A stretch of 44,584 nucleotides of DNA. It comes from an uncultured Rubrobacteraceae bacterium. GTDB lineage: Bacteria > Actinomycetota > Rubrobacteria > Rubrobacterales > Rubrobacteraceae. This document shows, piece after piece, positions 25,711 to 33,868 of the stretch (the first letter of the stretch is position 1; each line of letters starts with the position of its first letter). A program made the position numbers and the translations under genes. The notes under the pieces were generated by a model. It saw only the letters and a program-made list of their open reading frames with translations. It was not told the origin of the DNA and did not search any database. The stretch spans positions 1,894 through 46,477 of the forward strand of contig CADCUT010000049.1 of assembly GCA_902805975.1 (NCBI GenBank), written 5' to 3'.

Positions 25711-26664
25711 GTGTTGAGAGGACGGGTGCCAAGCGATGCGGATCTCGTCCGGGCGGCGCAGGGGGGGGACGCGACGAGCCTGGGGCTCCTGCTCGAACGC
25801 TACCGGGCTTCGCTGTACGGGCAGGCCCTCGGCATCCTGGGCTACGGACCCCAGGCCGAAGACGCGGTTCACGACGCCTTCGTCGTGGCCCTGCGGAAGA
25901 TAGACGCGGTGCGCGAGCCGGCCGCGGTGGGCGGGTGGCTCCACGCTGTCTTGCGCAACGTCTGCCTGATGCGGTTGAGGACCGGACGGGACGAGGTCCT
26001 CTTCGATGAGGTACGACTCCCCACCCGGGAGGACCCTTCGGAGAGATCGGTCGAGGAGTCCATAGATCAACTGGCGATGCGCGAGTGGGTGTGGACGGCG
26101 CTATCCGAGCTGCCCGAGGTGTTGCGGGTGACGGCGATGTTACGCTACTTCGGCGGTCGCTGCTCTTACGAGGAGATGGCGGCCATCCTGGGAGTGCCGG
26201 TAGGCACGGTGAGGAGCCGGCTCAGCCAGGCCAGGCTAAGGCTGGCCGACGCGCTCCTGGAGACGGCGGGGCTCGCCCACGACGAGGCCCGCCGTCTCCA
26301 GGAGTCCAGCACCCGCTACTTCGGGGCCGCCGCCGAGGAGATAAACCGCGGCCAGGGATACGAACTTCTACTGAACGCCTACTCCGATGCCCCCGCTTGT
26401 TTCCTGGGTGACGGGCAGACCCTGCACGGACGCGGGGTCGTGATCGAGAGCCTTGAGGGTGACCTCGAAGCCGGGGTGAAGCTGCACCCGACGAACGTGC
26501 TGGCGAGCAAGGACATAATCGTCTTGGAGGCCGATTTCGAGAACCCGCGCGACGATCCCTTCCACTGTCCGCCCGCCACGACGCAGGTCCACTTCCAGCG
26601 CGACGGCCTGACGTACCGGGTGCACCTCCACTTCGCGCCGCGCCCGAGGGAGGAGGAAGGCTGA
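25711..26664 (+). CDS. ECF RNA polymerase sigma factor with C-terminal SnoaL-like domain (paralogue 1)
   Basis: 317 residues. Sigma region 2 spans about 10-95 (DADLVRAAQGGDATSLGLLLERYRASL is split across helices, then DAVHDAFVVALRKID), region 4 about 115-170 with the helix-turn-helix SYEEMAAILGVPVGTVRSRLSQAR. Residues about 185-317 form an NTF2/SnoaL-like domain ending in NPRDDPFHCPPATTQVHF. ECF factors with such tails (as in ECF41/56-type groups) are controlled by the tail rather than a classical anti-sigma factor. A GTG and adjacent TTG are possible starts. Preceded by a TCGAACTTT/GCATCT promoter, suggesting autoregulation. The cupin gene follows by 81 nt. Confidence 0.9.
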   Translation: MLRGRVPSDADLVRAAQGGDATSLGLLLERYRASLYGQALGILGYGPQAEDAVHDAFVVALRKIDAVREPAAVGGWLHAVLRNVCLMRLRTGRDEVLFDEVRLPTREDPSERSVEESIDQLAMREWVWTALSELPEVLRVTAMLRYFGGRCSYEEMAAILGVPVGTVRSRLSQARLRLADALLETAGLAHDEARRLQESSTRYFGAAAEEINRGQGYELLLNAYSDAPACFLGDGQTLHGRGVVIESLEGDLEAGVKLHPTNVLASKDIIVLEADFENPRDDPFHCPPATTQVHFQRDGLTYRVHLHFAPRPREEEG

Positions 26665-26745
26665 GAGAGCAACGCTAGACCACGGTTCGGGCGGAAGGAA
26701 TCCGACGGGGCACCGAGCCCCGCCGACCACAAAGGAGCGGATCAG

Positions 26746-27114
26746 ATGCGCGCAAAAAGCGAAGAGATGCCTGTGGCGTTCGAGGGGGGCGGCGTCGTCA
26801 GCCGCCAGGTGCAGTGGGGAGAGATGCAGGTCGCCAGGGAGACCGCCCCCGCCGGCATGGACACCCGCCCAATGTTCAAGGACTTGTCCGGGGACTCCTG
26901 CCAGTGCCCGCACTGGGGGTACATGATCAGGGGCAGGGCACGGGTTATCTACCCGGATCGGGAGGAGGTCCTCCAGGCCGGCGACGCCTACTACCTGGAG
27001 CCGGGCCACAACCTCGTGGTCGAGGAGGCCGGTGAGGTCGTCGAGTTCAGCCCGGCGGGCGAGTATCAAAAGACGATGCAGGCGGTGGCCGAGAACATGC
27101 AGGCCTCCCGGTAA
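26746..27114 (+). CDS. Small cupin-domain protein
   Basis: 122 residues. The central part is a single cupin barrel: MFKDLSGDSCQCPHWGYMIRGRARVIYPDREEVLQAGDAYYLEPGHNLV contains the G-x5-H-x-like first motif (CPHWGYMIRG) and the second G-D-x-x-x-x-P-G-H motif. Metal ligands appear reduced to the His residues of HWG and GHN, and a Cys-x-Cys pair sits next to the first. It may sense a small ligand or metal. ATG follows AAAGGAG by 8 nt. It lies between the two sigma factors and probably shares the transcript of the first. Confidence 0.82.
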   Translation: MRAKSEEMPVAFEGGGVVSRQVQWGEMQVARETAPAGMDTRPMFKDLSGDSCQCPHWGYMIRGRARVIYPDREEVLQAGDAYYLEPGHNLVVEEAGEVVEFSPAGEYQKTMQAVAENMQASR

Positions 27115-27153
27115 GGCCCGATCTGCTAGCTGATGCCCTCGCCGCCAATTCGT

Positions 27154-27171
27154 CCCCGCCAGCAAGCGGGG
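27154..27171. terminator. GC-rich hairpin after the cupin gene
   Basis: CCCCGC (27154-27159) pairs with GCGGGG (27166-27171) around CAGCAA; an alternative pairing uses GGCGGGG at 27171-27177. No T-tract. The remainder of the 350-nt gap to the DUF998 gene holds only the ECF-type promoter. Confidence 0.4.
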
Positions 27172-27393
27172 GCGGGGGTGCCGCGCTGCGATCGCCCCGG
27201 CCTCGCGGACCGTCCGCGCGGCCAAGCTGACGGCAACGTGGCCCTGACTACGCCTTTCCGGATCGAACGCCCCGCTGGGGATAGGTACTTCGGGCGGCGT
27301 CTGGCATGCTCCTCGGCTGTGGCGCGGGGTACCTGGCCGGGATGATCACGGTAGGGGTGAATTCAGAGGCGACGAATATTCTTCGCCTCCCAA

Positions 27394-27421
27394 TCGAACT
27401 TTTCTCGCGCAGGGAGCATCT
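27394..27421 (+). promoter_or_regulatory. ECF-type promoter before the DUF998 gene
   Basis: TCGAACTTT (27394-27402), 13 nt, GCATCT (27416-27421). It overlaps the ATG at 27422, which argues that the true start of the gene is further downstream (27467), leaving a leader of about 37 nt. Confidence 0.75.
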
Positions 27422-27466
27422 ATGCCCCGACGATGCAGGAGAGACGAGAGGGCGGAGGCTGGAGCT

Positions 27467-28168
27467 ATGCAACAGGAGAACACGGGCCAACCGGTACACG
27501 GGGCTCAGGTGACAGAAACACGGGGCGGGCGTGACGGGTCTGCTTCGGGCGCTGTCGGAGGTCGGCGGGGGTCGAACCTCTTCGCCACCGTGGCGCTTGT
27601 CGGCTCGGGGTGCTTCGTGGCGTCCGCGCTGCTGCTACCCGCCGTTTCGGAGTACGGGATAAGGCAGGACTTTATCAGCGAGCTCGCCTTGGGCCGTTAC
27701 GGCTTTGTCCAGACGCTGGCGTTCGTGGCGTTCGGGGTCGGCGCCCTGGCGTTGGCGGCGGGCCTCCGCAAGACGACGAAAGGCTCGTGGGGTTCGCTCG
27801 CCGGGTCCGTCCTCGTCGGCCTGTTCGGTATCGGGGTCCTGCTCGACGCGGTCTTTCCCCTCGATCCAGGTGGGCAGATGGCGACGGTAGCCGGAACCGT
27901 GCACCTCATGGCGGCGCTTGTGGCCTTCGTGTGTATGATCGTGGCGATGTTCGTGTTGTCGAGGACCTTCAAGCAGAGCGCCGGGTGGCGTTCCCTCTGG
28001 TCTGTGTCCCTGGCGCTCGCCTTCCTGGCGCTCGCCGCCTTCTTCCTTCCGAGCGGCGGCGAGTGGGCCGGCCTCTTCCAGCGCGTGTTCGTTGGGATCG
28101 TGATCTCCTGGATGGTCATCGTGGCGACCCGGCTGCGCTCCACGGTACTCCGGCCTACGGTGAGATGA
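27467..28168 (+). CDS. DUF998-type integral membrane protein
   Basis: 233 residues. A polar N-terminus of about 40 residues is followed by six hydrophobic spans (LFATVALVGSGCFVASALLL, VQTLAFVAFGVGALALAAGL, LAGSVLVGLFGIGVLLDAVF, LMAALVAFVCMIVAMFVLS, LWSVSLALAFLALAAFFL, VFVGIVISWMVIVATRL). The pattern, with ISELALGRYG after the first span and FPLDPGG after the third, matches DUF998 proteins of unknown function. ATG 27467 has GGAGG and GGAG just upstream. Its promoter shares the sigma-factor motif, so it may be part of the signalling circuit, for instance as a membrane sensor; that is inference. Confidence 0.82.
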   Translation: MQQENTGQPVHGAQVTETRGGRDGSASGAVGGRRGSNLFATVALVGSGCFVASALLLPAVSEYGIRQDFISELALGRYGFVQTLAFVAFGVGALALAAGLRKTTKGSWGSLAGSVLVGLFGIGVLLDAVFPLDPGGQMATVAGTVHLMAALVAFVCMIVAMFVLSRTFKQSAGWRSLWSVSLALAFLALAAFFLPSGGEWAGLFQRVFVGIVISWMVIVATRLRSTVLRPTVR

Positions 28169-28274
28169 TGGGCCCCGTGGAGCATCGGGCGCCCCATGCT
28201 TACCCTCCACGTTTGCCCACTTGGAACATCTTCTCTACCATGACGGCCCATACAGAATTCGAGGGAGCCGGAAG

Positions 28275-29225
28275 ATGCTAAGGGGACAGGTTGCGGGCGA
28301 TGCGGACCTCGTCCGGGCGGCGCAGGGGGGCGACGCGACGAGCCTGGGGCTCCTGCTCGAACGCTACCGGGCTTCGCTGTACGGCAAGGCCGTCGGCATC
28401 CTGGGCTACGGACCCCAGGCGGAAGACGCCGTTCACGATACCTTCGTGGTGGCCTTGCGAAAGATAGATGCGGTGCGCGAGCCGGCCGCGGTGGGGGGAT
28501 GGTTGCACGCTATCTTGCGGAACGTCTGCCTCATGCGGCTCCGGGCGGGGCAGGGCGAAGTCCTGTCGAACGAGCTGTACGGCGGGGTGGACGGTGATCC
28601 TTCGGACCCGACGGGCGAGGCCGCGATAGAGCAACTGGCGATGCGCGAGTGGGTGTGGACGGCGCTCTCGGAGCTACCTGAAGTGCTGCGGGTAACGGCG
28701 ATGCTGCGCTACTTCGGCAGCTACACCTCGTATGCGGAGATCTCGGCGATCCTCGGGGTCCCCGTCGGTACGGTGCGGAGCCGCCTCGCCCAGGTCAAGG
28801 CCAAGCTGGCCGAAGCGCTGCTGGAGACGACGGGGCTCGCCCACGCCGAGGCCGGCCGTCTCACGGCATCCACCAACCGCTTTTTCTTGGAGCTGTTCGC
28901 CGAGAACAACCGGGCGGAGATCACCCCCGCCAGCATGGACGTCTACTCGAAGGACGCGGAGATCCTCTGGACCGACGGGTCTTCCATTCGCGGGCGCGAA
29001 AACCTGGCCGCTGGTTTCAGGAGCGACCAGGAAGCCGGCGTGAAAATACACCTGACGAACGTGCTGGCGAGCAGGGACATAGTCGTGGTCGAGGCCGATT
29101 TCGAGAACCCACCCGAAGACCCCTTCCACTGCCCGCCAGCCATAACACAGGTGTACTTCTACAGGCGCGGCCGGATCCAACAGATACGCTTCTACTACCC
29201 GGCGCGTCCGAACGGAGAAGACTAG
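28275..29225 (+). CDS. ECF RNA polymerase sigma factor with C-terminal SnoaL-like domain (paralogue 2)
   Basis: 316 residues, collinear with the first sigma factor: the region-2 half differs by only a handful of residues and long stretches are almost identical even at the DNA level (for example 28306-28385 against 25741-25820), while the C-terminal domain has diverged more (NRFFLELFAENNRAEITP, then NPPEDPFHCPPAITQVYF). Region 4 helix-turn-helix: SYAEISAILGVPVGTVRSRLAQ. ATG 28275 follows GAGGGAG by 7 nt; the open frame starts earlier at 28221. Unlike paralogue 1 it has no TCGAACTTT/GCATCT promoter directly upstream; it may be read through from the DUF998 gene 106 nt before it. Confidence 0.9.
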   Translation: MLRGQVAGDADLVRAAQGGDATSLGLLLERYRASLYGKAVGILGYGPQAEDAVHDTFVVALRKIDAVREPAAVGGWLHAILRNVCLMRLRAGQGEVLSNELYGGVDGDPSDPTGEAAIEQLAMREWVWTALSELPEVLRVTAMLRYFGSYTSYAEISAILGVPVGTVRSRLAQVKAKLAEALLETTGLAHAEAGRLTASTNRFFLELFAENNRAEITPASMDVYSKDAEILWTDGSSIRGRENLAAGFRSDQEAGVKIHLTNVLASRDIVVVEADFENPPEDPFHCPPAITQVYFYRRGRIQQIRFYYPARPNGED

Positions 29226-29275
29226 AGGCCAAGCCGGTCTTCAGGTCTGGCAGGTCCGAGCATTTCTCGTCCTGA

Positions 29276-29303
29276 TCGAACTTTTCGTCGCCGTCGCGCA
29301 TCT
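29276..29303 (+). promoter_or_regulatory. ECF-type promoter before the secreted propeller protein gene
   Basis: TCGAACTTT (29276-29284), 13 nt, GCATCT (29298-29303). The leader to ATG 29434 would be about 120 nt. An ATG at 29311 lies 7 nt after the -10 and is in frame, but an N-terminus from there would precede the signal peptide by 41 residues. Confidence 0.75.
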
Positions 29304-29433
29304 TACCTGCATGATGCCCGAAGGGAGCAGTGCGGCGCCGAACCGATCGGCACCCCGGGCTGCGCATCACGGCCGGACGACCATACGCGAAGGTGGGATG
29401 GTTCCCGCCGTAACCAGGAGAGGTAGGAGCAGC

Positions 29434-30819
29434 ATGACGACGTTCTCCACGATCATCAGAACATCGGCGGTCGGAGTGGCGACGGTCCTGGCGCTTGGAC
29501 TGCTGATGCTGACCGTGGGCATAGGCCCCGTCCAGGCCACTTTCCCCGGAGCGAACGGCAAAATCGCATTCATCAAGAGAGACAACGGTGTACAAGGTAT
29601 CTCCACCGTAAACCCTGATGGCAGCGGGCTTACAGATCTCACCGGTCCGCGGGCTCTGGCAGGCGAGCCTGCCTGGTCTCCCGATGGTACGAGGCTTGCT
29701 TTCACGGGTTTCGTAAGCGTCTACACGATGAACGCGGATGGCTCCGGATTGAGACGCCTCACCATAGAGGACTTCAGCGGAGATCCTTCATGGTCCCCGG
29801 ACGGCACGAAGATAGCCTTCATGAGCGATCGTTCCGGGAACGACGAGATCTACACGATGAACGCGGACGGTTCGGGGGTGAGGCGCCTCACCAACGATCC
29901 CGCCGAAGACGGAGGCCCCGACTGGTCCCCGGATGGGACCAAGATCGCCTTCACCAGCAACCGGGATGGGAATCGCGAGATCTACGCCATGAACGCGGAC
30001 GGCACCGACGAGACCAACCTGACTAATTTTTCGGCGGGTGACGACATACATCCTTCCTGGTCGCCGGACGGAACACAGATAGCTTTCTCGGGCGAGGAGA
30101 CGGATGGTGCGGCAATCATCTACACCATGAACGCTAACGGCTCCGGACAGACGCCTCTCACCGGGTCCATCAGGGGCGTCGACTACAGGCCCGACTGGTC
30201 CCCGGATGGGGCCAGGATCGCCTTCGACAGCATTCGGAACGGCGACACCACGATCTACGTCATGAACGCGAACGGCACGGGAGAGGCTATCCTGGCCAAC
30301 GGCCCCGAGTTGGAGATTGGTCCCAGCTGGCAACCCATCCCACCTTGCACCATCGTCGGTACCCAGGGAAATGACAAGCTGCGCGGCTCCGCGGCGAAGG
30401 ATGTTATCTGCGGCCTCGCCGGCGACGACCTCCTCTCCGGGTGGGAAGGTGACGATATCCTTATCGGCGGCAAAGACGACGATACTCTGTACGGGGGACC
30501 TGACAACGACACCCTCAACGGCGGCCCCGGCGCCGATACCGCAAGCTACCTGGGCGCGGCGACCGCGGTTCGAGCCTCCCTCAAGACCAATTTTGCCAAC
30601 GGACAGGGCTCGGACGTCTTTGTGGAAGTAGAGGACCTTACCGGCACGGCCTTCGGGGACGACCTGGAGGGTTCGAACAGGGCAAACACCCTCGAAGGTT
30701 TCGGGGGGCCCGACGTGCTGAGGGTCAGGGACGGTAGGGGCAACGACACGGCGGACGGGGGCGCGGGCTCGGACACCTGCCAAATGGACGCCGGGGATAC
30801 AGCGAGGAGTTGCCCTTAG
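29434..30819 (+). CDS. Secreted TolB-like beta-propeller with RTX-type calcium repeats
   Basis: 461 residues. A signal peptide (1-35, hydrophobic core VGVATVLALGLLMLTVGI, cleavage after VQA) precedes a WD40/TolB-like propeller with five clear blades marked by WSPDGT and MNADGSG motifs (about 40-300). Residues 310-400 carry haemolysin-type glycine-aspartate repeats (GNDKLRGSAAKDVI, AGDDLLSGWEGDD, GGKDDDTLYGGPDNDTLNGGPGAD), which bind calcium, with further repeats at the end. It should be an extracellular or surface sensor or binding protein. ATG 29434 follows GGTAGGAG. Its promoter matches those of the nearby sigma locus, so it is probably a target gene. Confidence 0.88.
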   Translation: MTTFSTIIRTSAVGVATVLALGLLMLTVGIGPVQATFPGANGKIAFIKRDNGVQGISTVNPDGSGLTDLTGPRALAGEPAWSPDGTRLAFTGFVSVYTMNADGSGLRRLTIEDFSGDPSWSPDGTKIAFMSDRSGNDEIYTMNADGSGVRRLTNDPAEDGGPDWSPDGTKIAFTSNRDGNREIYAMNADGTDETNLTNFSAGDDIHPSWSPDGTQIAFSGEETDGAAIIYTMNANGSGQTPLTGSIRGVDYRPDWSPDGARIAFDSIRNGDTTIYVMNANGTGEAILANGPELEIGPSWQPIPPCTIVGTQGNDKLRGSAAKDVICGLAGDDLLSGWEGDDILIGGKDDDTLYGGPDNDTLNGGPGADTASYLGAATAVRASLKTNFANGQGSDVFVEVEDLTGTAFGDDLEGSNRANTLEGFGGPDVLRVRDGRGNDTADGGAGSDTCQMDAGDTARSCP

Positions 30820-30827
30820 CGAGCCGC

Positions 30828-30858
30828 TACCCCTCCTGGCCGCGCGCCAGGAGGGGTA
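30828..30858. terminator. Strong bidirectional terminator
   Basis: A perfect 13-bp stem, TACCCCTCCTGGC (30828-30840) and GCCAGGAGGGGTA (30846-30858) around CGCGC, between the propeller gene and the convergent argF. Strongest hairpin in the window. Confidence 0.75.
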
Positions 30859-30944
30859 TGCCGCGTATCGCGCGGGCTAGGCGTACAACTTTCGACCTCG
30901 TTGCAGAGCTGGTTCGGGTCCTATGTCCTTTTGTTGGGGGTTGG

Positions 30945-31904
30945 TTATCCCATGAGCAGGTACAGCAGCGCCTTCTGGGCGTGCAGCCGGTTCTCGGCCT
31001 GGTCGAAGACGCGGCCCTGCGGCCCGTCTATGACCCCCGCGGTCACCTCCTCGCCCCGGTGCGCCGGCAGGCAGTGGAGGAAGATGGCGTCTTTGGCGGC
31101 GAGGCCCATCAGCTCCTCGTTTACCTGAAACGGGGCGAACCTCTCCTTGCGTTTCGCGGCCTCGGCCTCCTGACCCATGCTGGCCCACACGTCGGTGTAC
31201 ACGACCCGGGCCCCGCTGACCGCCTCGCCGGGGTCCCCGGTCAGGACGGGCGCGGCCCCGAGCTTCCGCGCCGTCTCGACGACCTCTGGGTCCGGGCCGT
31301 GGCCCTCCGGGTGGGCGATGGCGAGCTCGGCGCCGGTGAGGGCGCAGGCTAGCGCCAGGGAATGGGCCACGTTGTTGCCGTCGCCGACGTACGCTATCTT
31401 CACGCCCTCCAGCGTTCCGAACTCATCGCGCACGGTCAGCAGGTCGGCGAGGGCCTGGCATGGATGATGGGCGTCGGAGAGGCCGTTTATGACGGGGACG
31501 TCGGCCGCACCGGCGAGCTCTTCCAGTTCCCCGTGGTCGAAGGTGCGGATCATGATGGCGTCGATGTAGCGGGCGAGGACGCGGCCGGTGTCCGACGGGG
31601 TCTCGCGCTTGCCCATCTGTATCTCCTGGGGGGAGAGGGAGAGGGCGTGGCCGCCGAGCTGGTACATCCCGACCTCGAACGAGACGCGCGTTCGGTTGGA
31701 CGGCTTCTGGAAGACCATCGCGAGCGTCCGGCCGCGGAGAGGTCGGTATGGGATGCGGGCCTTCTGCATGGCTCTGATCTTGACGGCCTCGTCCAGGATG
31801 AGCGCCACCTCATCCGGCGCGTACTCCGCCAGCGTCAGGCAGTCTCGGCCCGAGAGGGGGGACGGCTTTGGCGGGACGTCGTCTATCTGCGGGATCACGG
31901 CCAA
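30945..31904 (-). CDS. argF: Ornithine carbamoyltransferase ArgF
   Basis: A 319-residue transcarbamylase making citrulline from ornithine and carbamoyl phosphate. The carbamoyl-phosphate loop reads KPSNRTRVSFE (usually S-T-R-T-R), followed by DAHHPCQALADLLT, the second-domain VGDGNNVAHSL, DVWASMGQE and the catalytic HCLPAHRGEEV near the C-terminus. Start is TTG 31904, 6 nt after the argD stop, with GTG 31898 as an alternative; no strong ribosome site, so it relies on coupling to argD. Last gene of argJ-B-D-F. Confidence 0.94.
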   Translation of the reverse strand: MAVIPQIDDVPPKPSPLSGRDCLTLAEYAPDEVALILDEAVKIRAMQKARIPYRPLRGRTLAMVFQKPSNRTRVSFEVGMYQLGGHALSLSPQEIQMGKRETPSDTGRVLARYIDAIMIRTFDHGELEELAGAADVPVINGLSDAHHPCQALADLLTVRDEFGTLEGVKIAYVGDGNNVAHSLALACALTGAELAIAHPEGHGPDPEVVETARKLGAAPVLTGDPGEAVSGARVVYTDVWASMGQEAEAAKRKERFAPFQVNEELMGLAAKDAIFLHCLPAHRGEEVTAGVIDGPQGRVFDQAENRLHAQKALLYLLMG

Positions 31905-31910
31905 GACGAC

Positions 31911-33104
31911 CTACGCCACCGCGGCTTCTGGCACGGCCACGCTCATCGCAGCCCGCACGCCGCCTCGAAAGGTGTCGAGCGCGGCCCGAACCTCCGTCCT
32001 GGTAACGGTGAGCGGCGGCGCCAACCGGATGGTCGTTCCCCCGACCAGGTTCACCAGCAAGCCCTCATCCAGACAGTGCTCGAAGACCGACCGCGCCAGA
32101 TCCGGGTTCCCGAGATCAAACCCGATCAGCAACCCCTCCCCCCGAACCTCTGCCCCCGGTACCCGCCCCGCCAGAACCTCCAGCGCGCTCTTCAAGATCT
32201 TTCCCTTGAACCGGACCTCCTCCAGGAACTCCTCGTCGTCTACCACCCCGAGCACGGCCTTTACCGCGGCCATCGCCAGCGGGTTGCCCCCAAAGGTCGA
32301 GCCGTGGTTGCCGGGACCCAGCGCCGCGAAAGGCTCCTTCGCCAGCACCGCCCCGACGGGGAAGCCGCCCCCGAGCCCCTTCGCGCTCGCCAGAACGTCC
32401 GGCACGACGCCCATCCCCTGGTACGCGTACAGATGTCCGGTACGTCCGGCGCCGGTCTGGACCTCGTCGAAGATGAGTACCGCGCCCGTCTCGTCGCAGA
32501 GGTCGCGCAGGCCCTGCAGGAAACCTCTGGGGGCGACGTTCACGCCGCCCTCGCCCTGGATGGGCTCGACGAGGATGGCCGCGGTCTGGGGGCCGGTGGA
32601 CTCTCTAGCGGCTTCGAGGTCGCCGTAGGGGGCGTGGACCATGCCGGGGAGCATGGGTCCGAAGCCCTCCTTGAGGGCGGGCTGGGCGGTGGCGGAGAGG
32701 CCGCCGTAGGTGCGGCCGTGGAAGGACTTGGTGAAGGTCAGGACCTCGTGTTTTTCGGGGCCGTGGTTCTCGTGGGCGTGTTTGCGGGCGAGCTTGATGG
32801 CGGCCTCGACGCTTTCGGTGCCGGAGTTGCAGAAAAAGACCCGGTCGAAGTCCGTGGCGGCGGTGAGCATGGCGGCCGCCTCGGCCTGAATCGGGATCTC
32901 GTACAGGTTCGAGCAGTGGATCAACTTGTCGGCCTGCTCTTTTATGGCGCCCACGAGCGCCGGGTGCCCGTGCCCGAGCGAGTTCGTCGCTATTCCACCT
33001 ATAAAGTCCAGGTAGCGGTTGCCGTCGTCGTCGAAGAGCCAGCTCCCGCGCCCGCTCGTCGGTGCGATGCCGAGCCGTTTGTAAGTCTCCATTACCGCGT
33101 GCAT
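31911..33104 (-). CDS. argD: Acetylornithine aminotransferase ArgD
   Basis: A 397-residue class III PLP aminotransferase. GSWLFDDDGNRYLDFIGGIATNSLGH opens the protein in two parts; CNSGTESVEAAIKLAR binds the cofactor phosphate, FHGRTYGGLSATAQ, then the DEVQTGAGRTG motif and the Schiff-base Lys in ASAKGLGGGFPVGA. GSTFGGNPLAMAA follows. It converts N-acetylglutamate semialdehyde to N-acetylornithine (and may serve lysine synthesis). ATG 33104 has a perfect AAGGAGG 7 nt upstream although it overlaps argB by 13 nt. Confidence 0.94.
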   Translation of the reverse strand: MHAVMETYKRLGIAPTSGRGSWLFDDDGNRYLDFIGGIATNSLGHGHPALVGAIKEQADKLIHCSNLYEIPIQAEAAAMLTAATDFDRVFFCNSGTESVEAAIKLARKHAHENHGPEKHEVLTFTKSFHGRTYGGLSATAQPALKEGFGPMLPGMVHAPYGDLEAARESTGPQTAAILVEPIQGEGGVNVAPRGFLQGLRDLCDETGAVLIFDEVQTGAGRTGHLYAYQGMGVVPDVLASAKGLGGGFPVGAVLAKEPFAALGPGNHGSTFGGNPLAMAAVKAVLGVVDDEEFLEEVRFKGKILKSALEVLAGRVPGAEVRGEGLLIGFDLGNPDLARSVFEHCLDEGLLVNLVGGTTIRLAPPLTVTRTEVRAALDTFRGGVRAAMSVAVPEAAVA

Positions 33105-33868
33105 GCCGGCCCTCCTTCGTATATGAGTGTCCCGACGCCCTCGCCGCCAAGTGCCCCGGCCAGAACGTCCTTCCTGTTGCCGTTTAGTACCCTTGCCTTC
33201 ACCCCGCCGCGCGCCGCCTCGGTCGCCGCCCGCAGCTTGGGGACCATCCCCCCGGCGGCGAGACCGCTTCGGACGAAGTCCTCGGACTCCTTCGTATCGA
33301 GGGAGGCGACCGCTTCGCCGTCCTTGAGCAGGCCGTCCACGTCGGTCAGCAAGAACAGGTGTCCCGCCCCAAGGCCTACGGCCAGGGCTGATGCCGCGGA
33401 GTCCGCGTTCACGTTGTACGCGCCCTCCGGGCCGAGGCCGAGAGGGGCCACGACCGGCACGAAGCCGCCGTTCCAGAGAGTCTGGATCAGGCCTGGCTCG
33501 ACGCTCGAGACCTCCCCGACCCTGCTGAGCCCCGGTATGGGCTCGACGAGGAGCGTCGGACCATCTGTGCCGGAGATGCCGGCCGCCGGGACGCCTAAGG
33601 CGTTCAGCCCGCGTACGAGCCCCTTGTTGACGGTCCCTGCAAAGACCATCTCCGCGACCTCCAGCGTCGCCGCGTCGGTGACGCGCAGGCCCTCGTGGAA
33701 ATGGCTCTCGATGCCCAAAGCGTCGAGCATGCGGGTGAGCTGCGGCCCGCCGCCGTGGACGAGGACGACGGGGGTGCCGTCCGCCAGGATGGCCGGCAGG
33801 TCTTCCAGAGCGCCGCCCCGCAGGGCGCCGCCCCCGACCTTCACGACTATGGGGGCTTCGGCGCTCAC
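33092..33868 (-). CDS. argB: N-acetylglutamate kinase ArgB
   Basis: 258 residues of the amino-acid kinase fold: VVKVGGGALRGG, LVHGGGPQLTRML, FHEGLRVTDAATLEV, AYNVNADSAASALA and LTDVDGLLKDGE. The N-terminal arginine-sensing helix of feedback-inhibited, hexameric NAGKs is missing, so this enzyme is probably not arginine-inhibited, as fits a cyclic pathway where ArgJ recycles the acetyl group. GTG 33868 overlaps the argJ stop (GTGA). An open frame runs further upstream but that part is the argJ shadow. Confidence 0.93.
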   Translation of the reverse strand: MSAEAPIVVKVGGGALRGGALEDLPAILADGTPVVLVHGGGPQLTRMLDALGIESHFHEGLRVTDAATLEVAEMVFAGTVNKGLVRGLNALGVPAAGISGTDGPTLLVEPIPGLSRVGEVSSVEPGLIQTLWNGGFVPVVAPLGLGPEGAYNVNADSAASALAVGLGAGHLFLLTDVDGLLKDGEAVASLDTKESEDFVRSGLAAGGMVPKLRAATEAARGGVKARVLNGNRKDVLAGALGGEGVGTLIYEGGPACTR

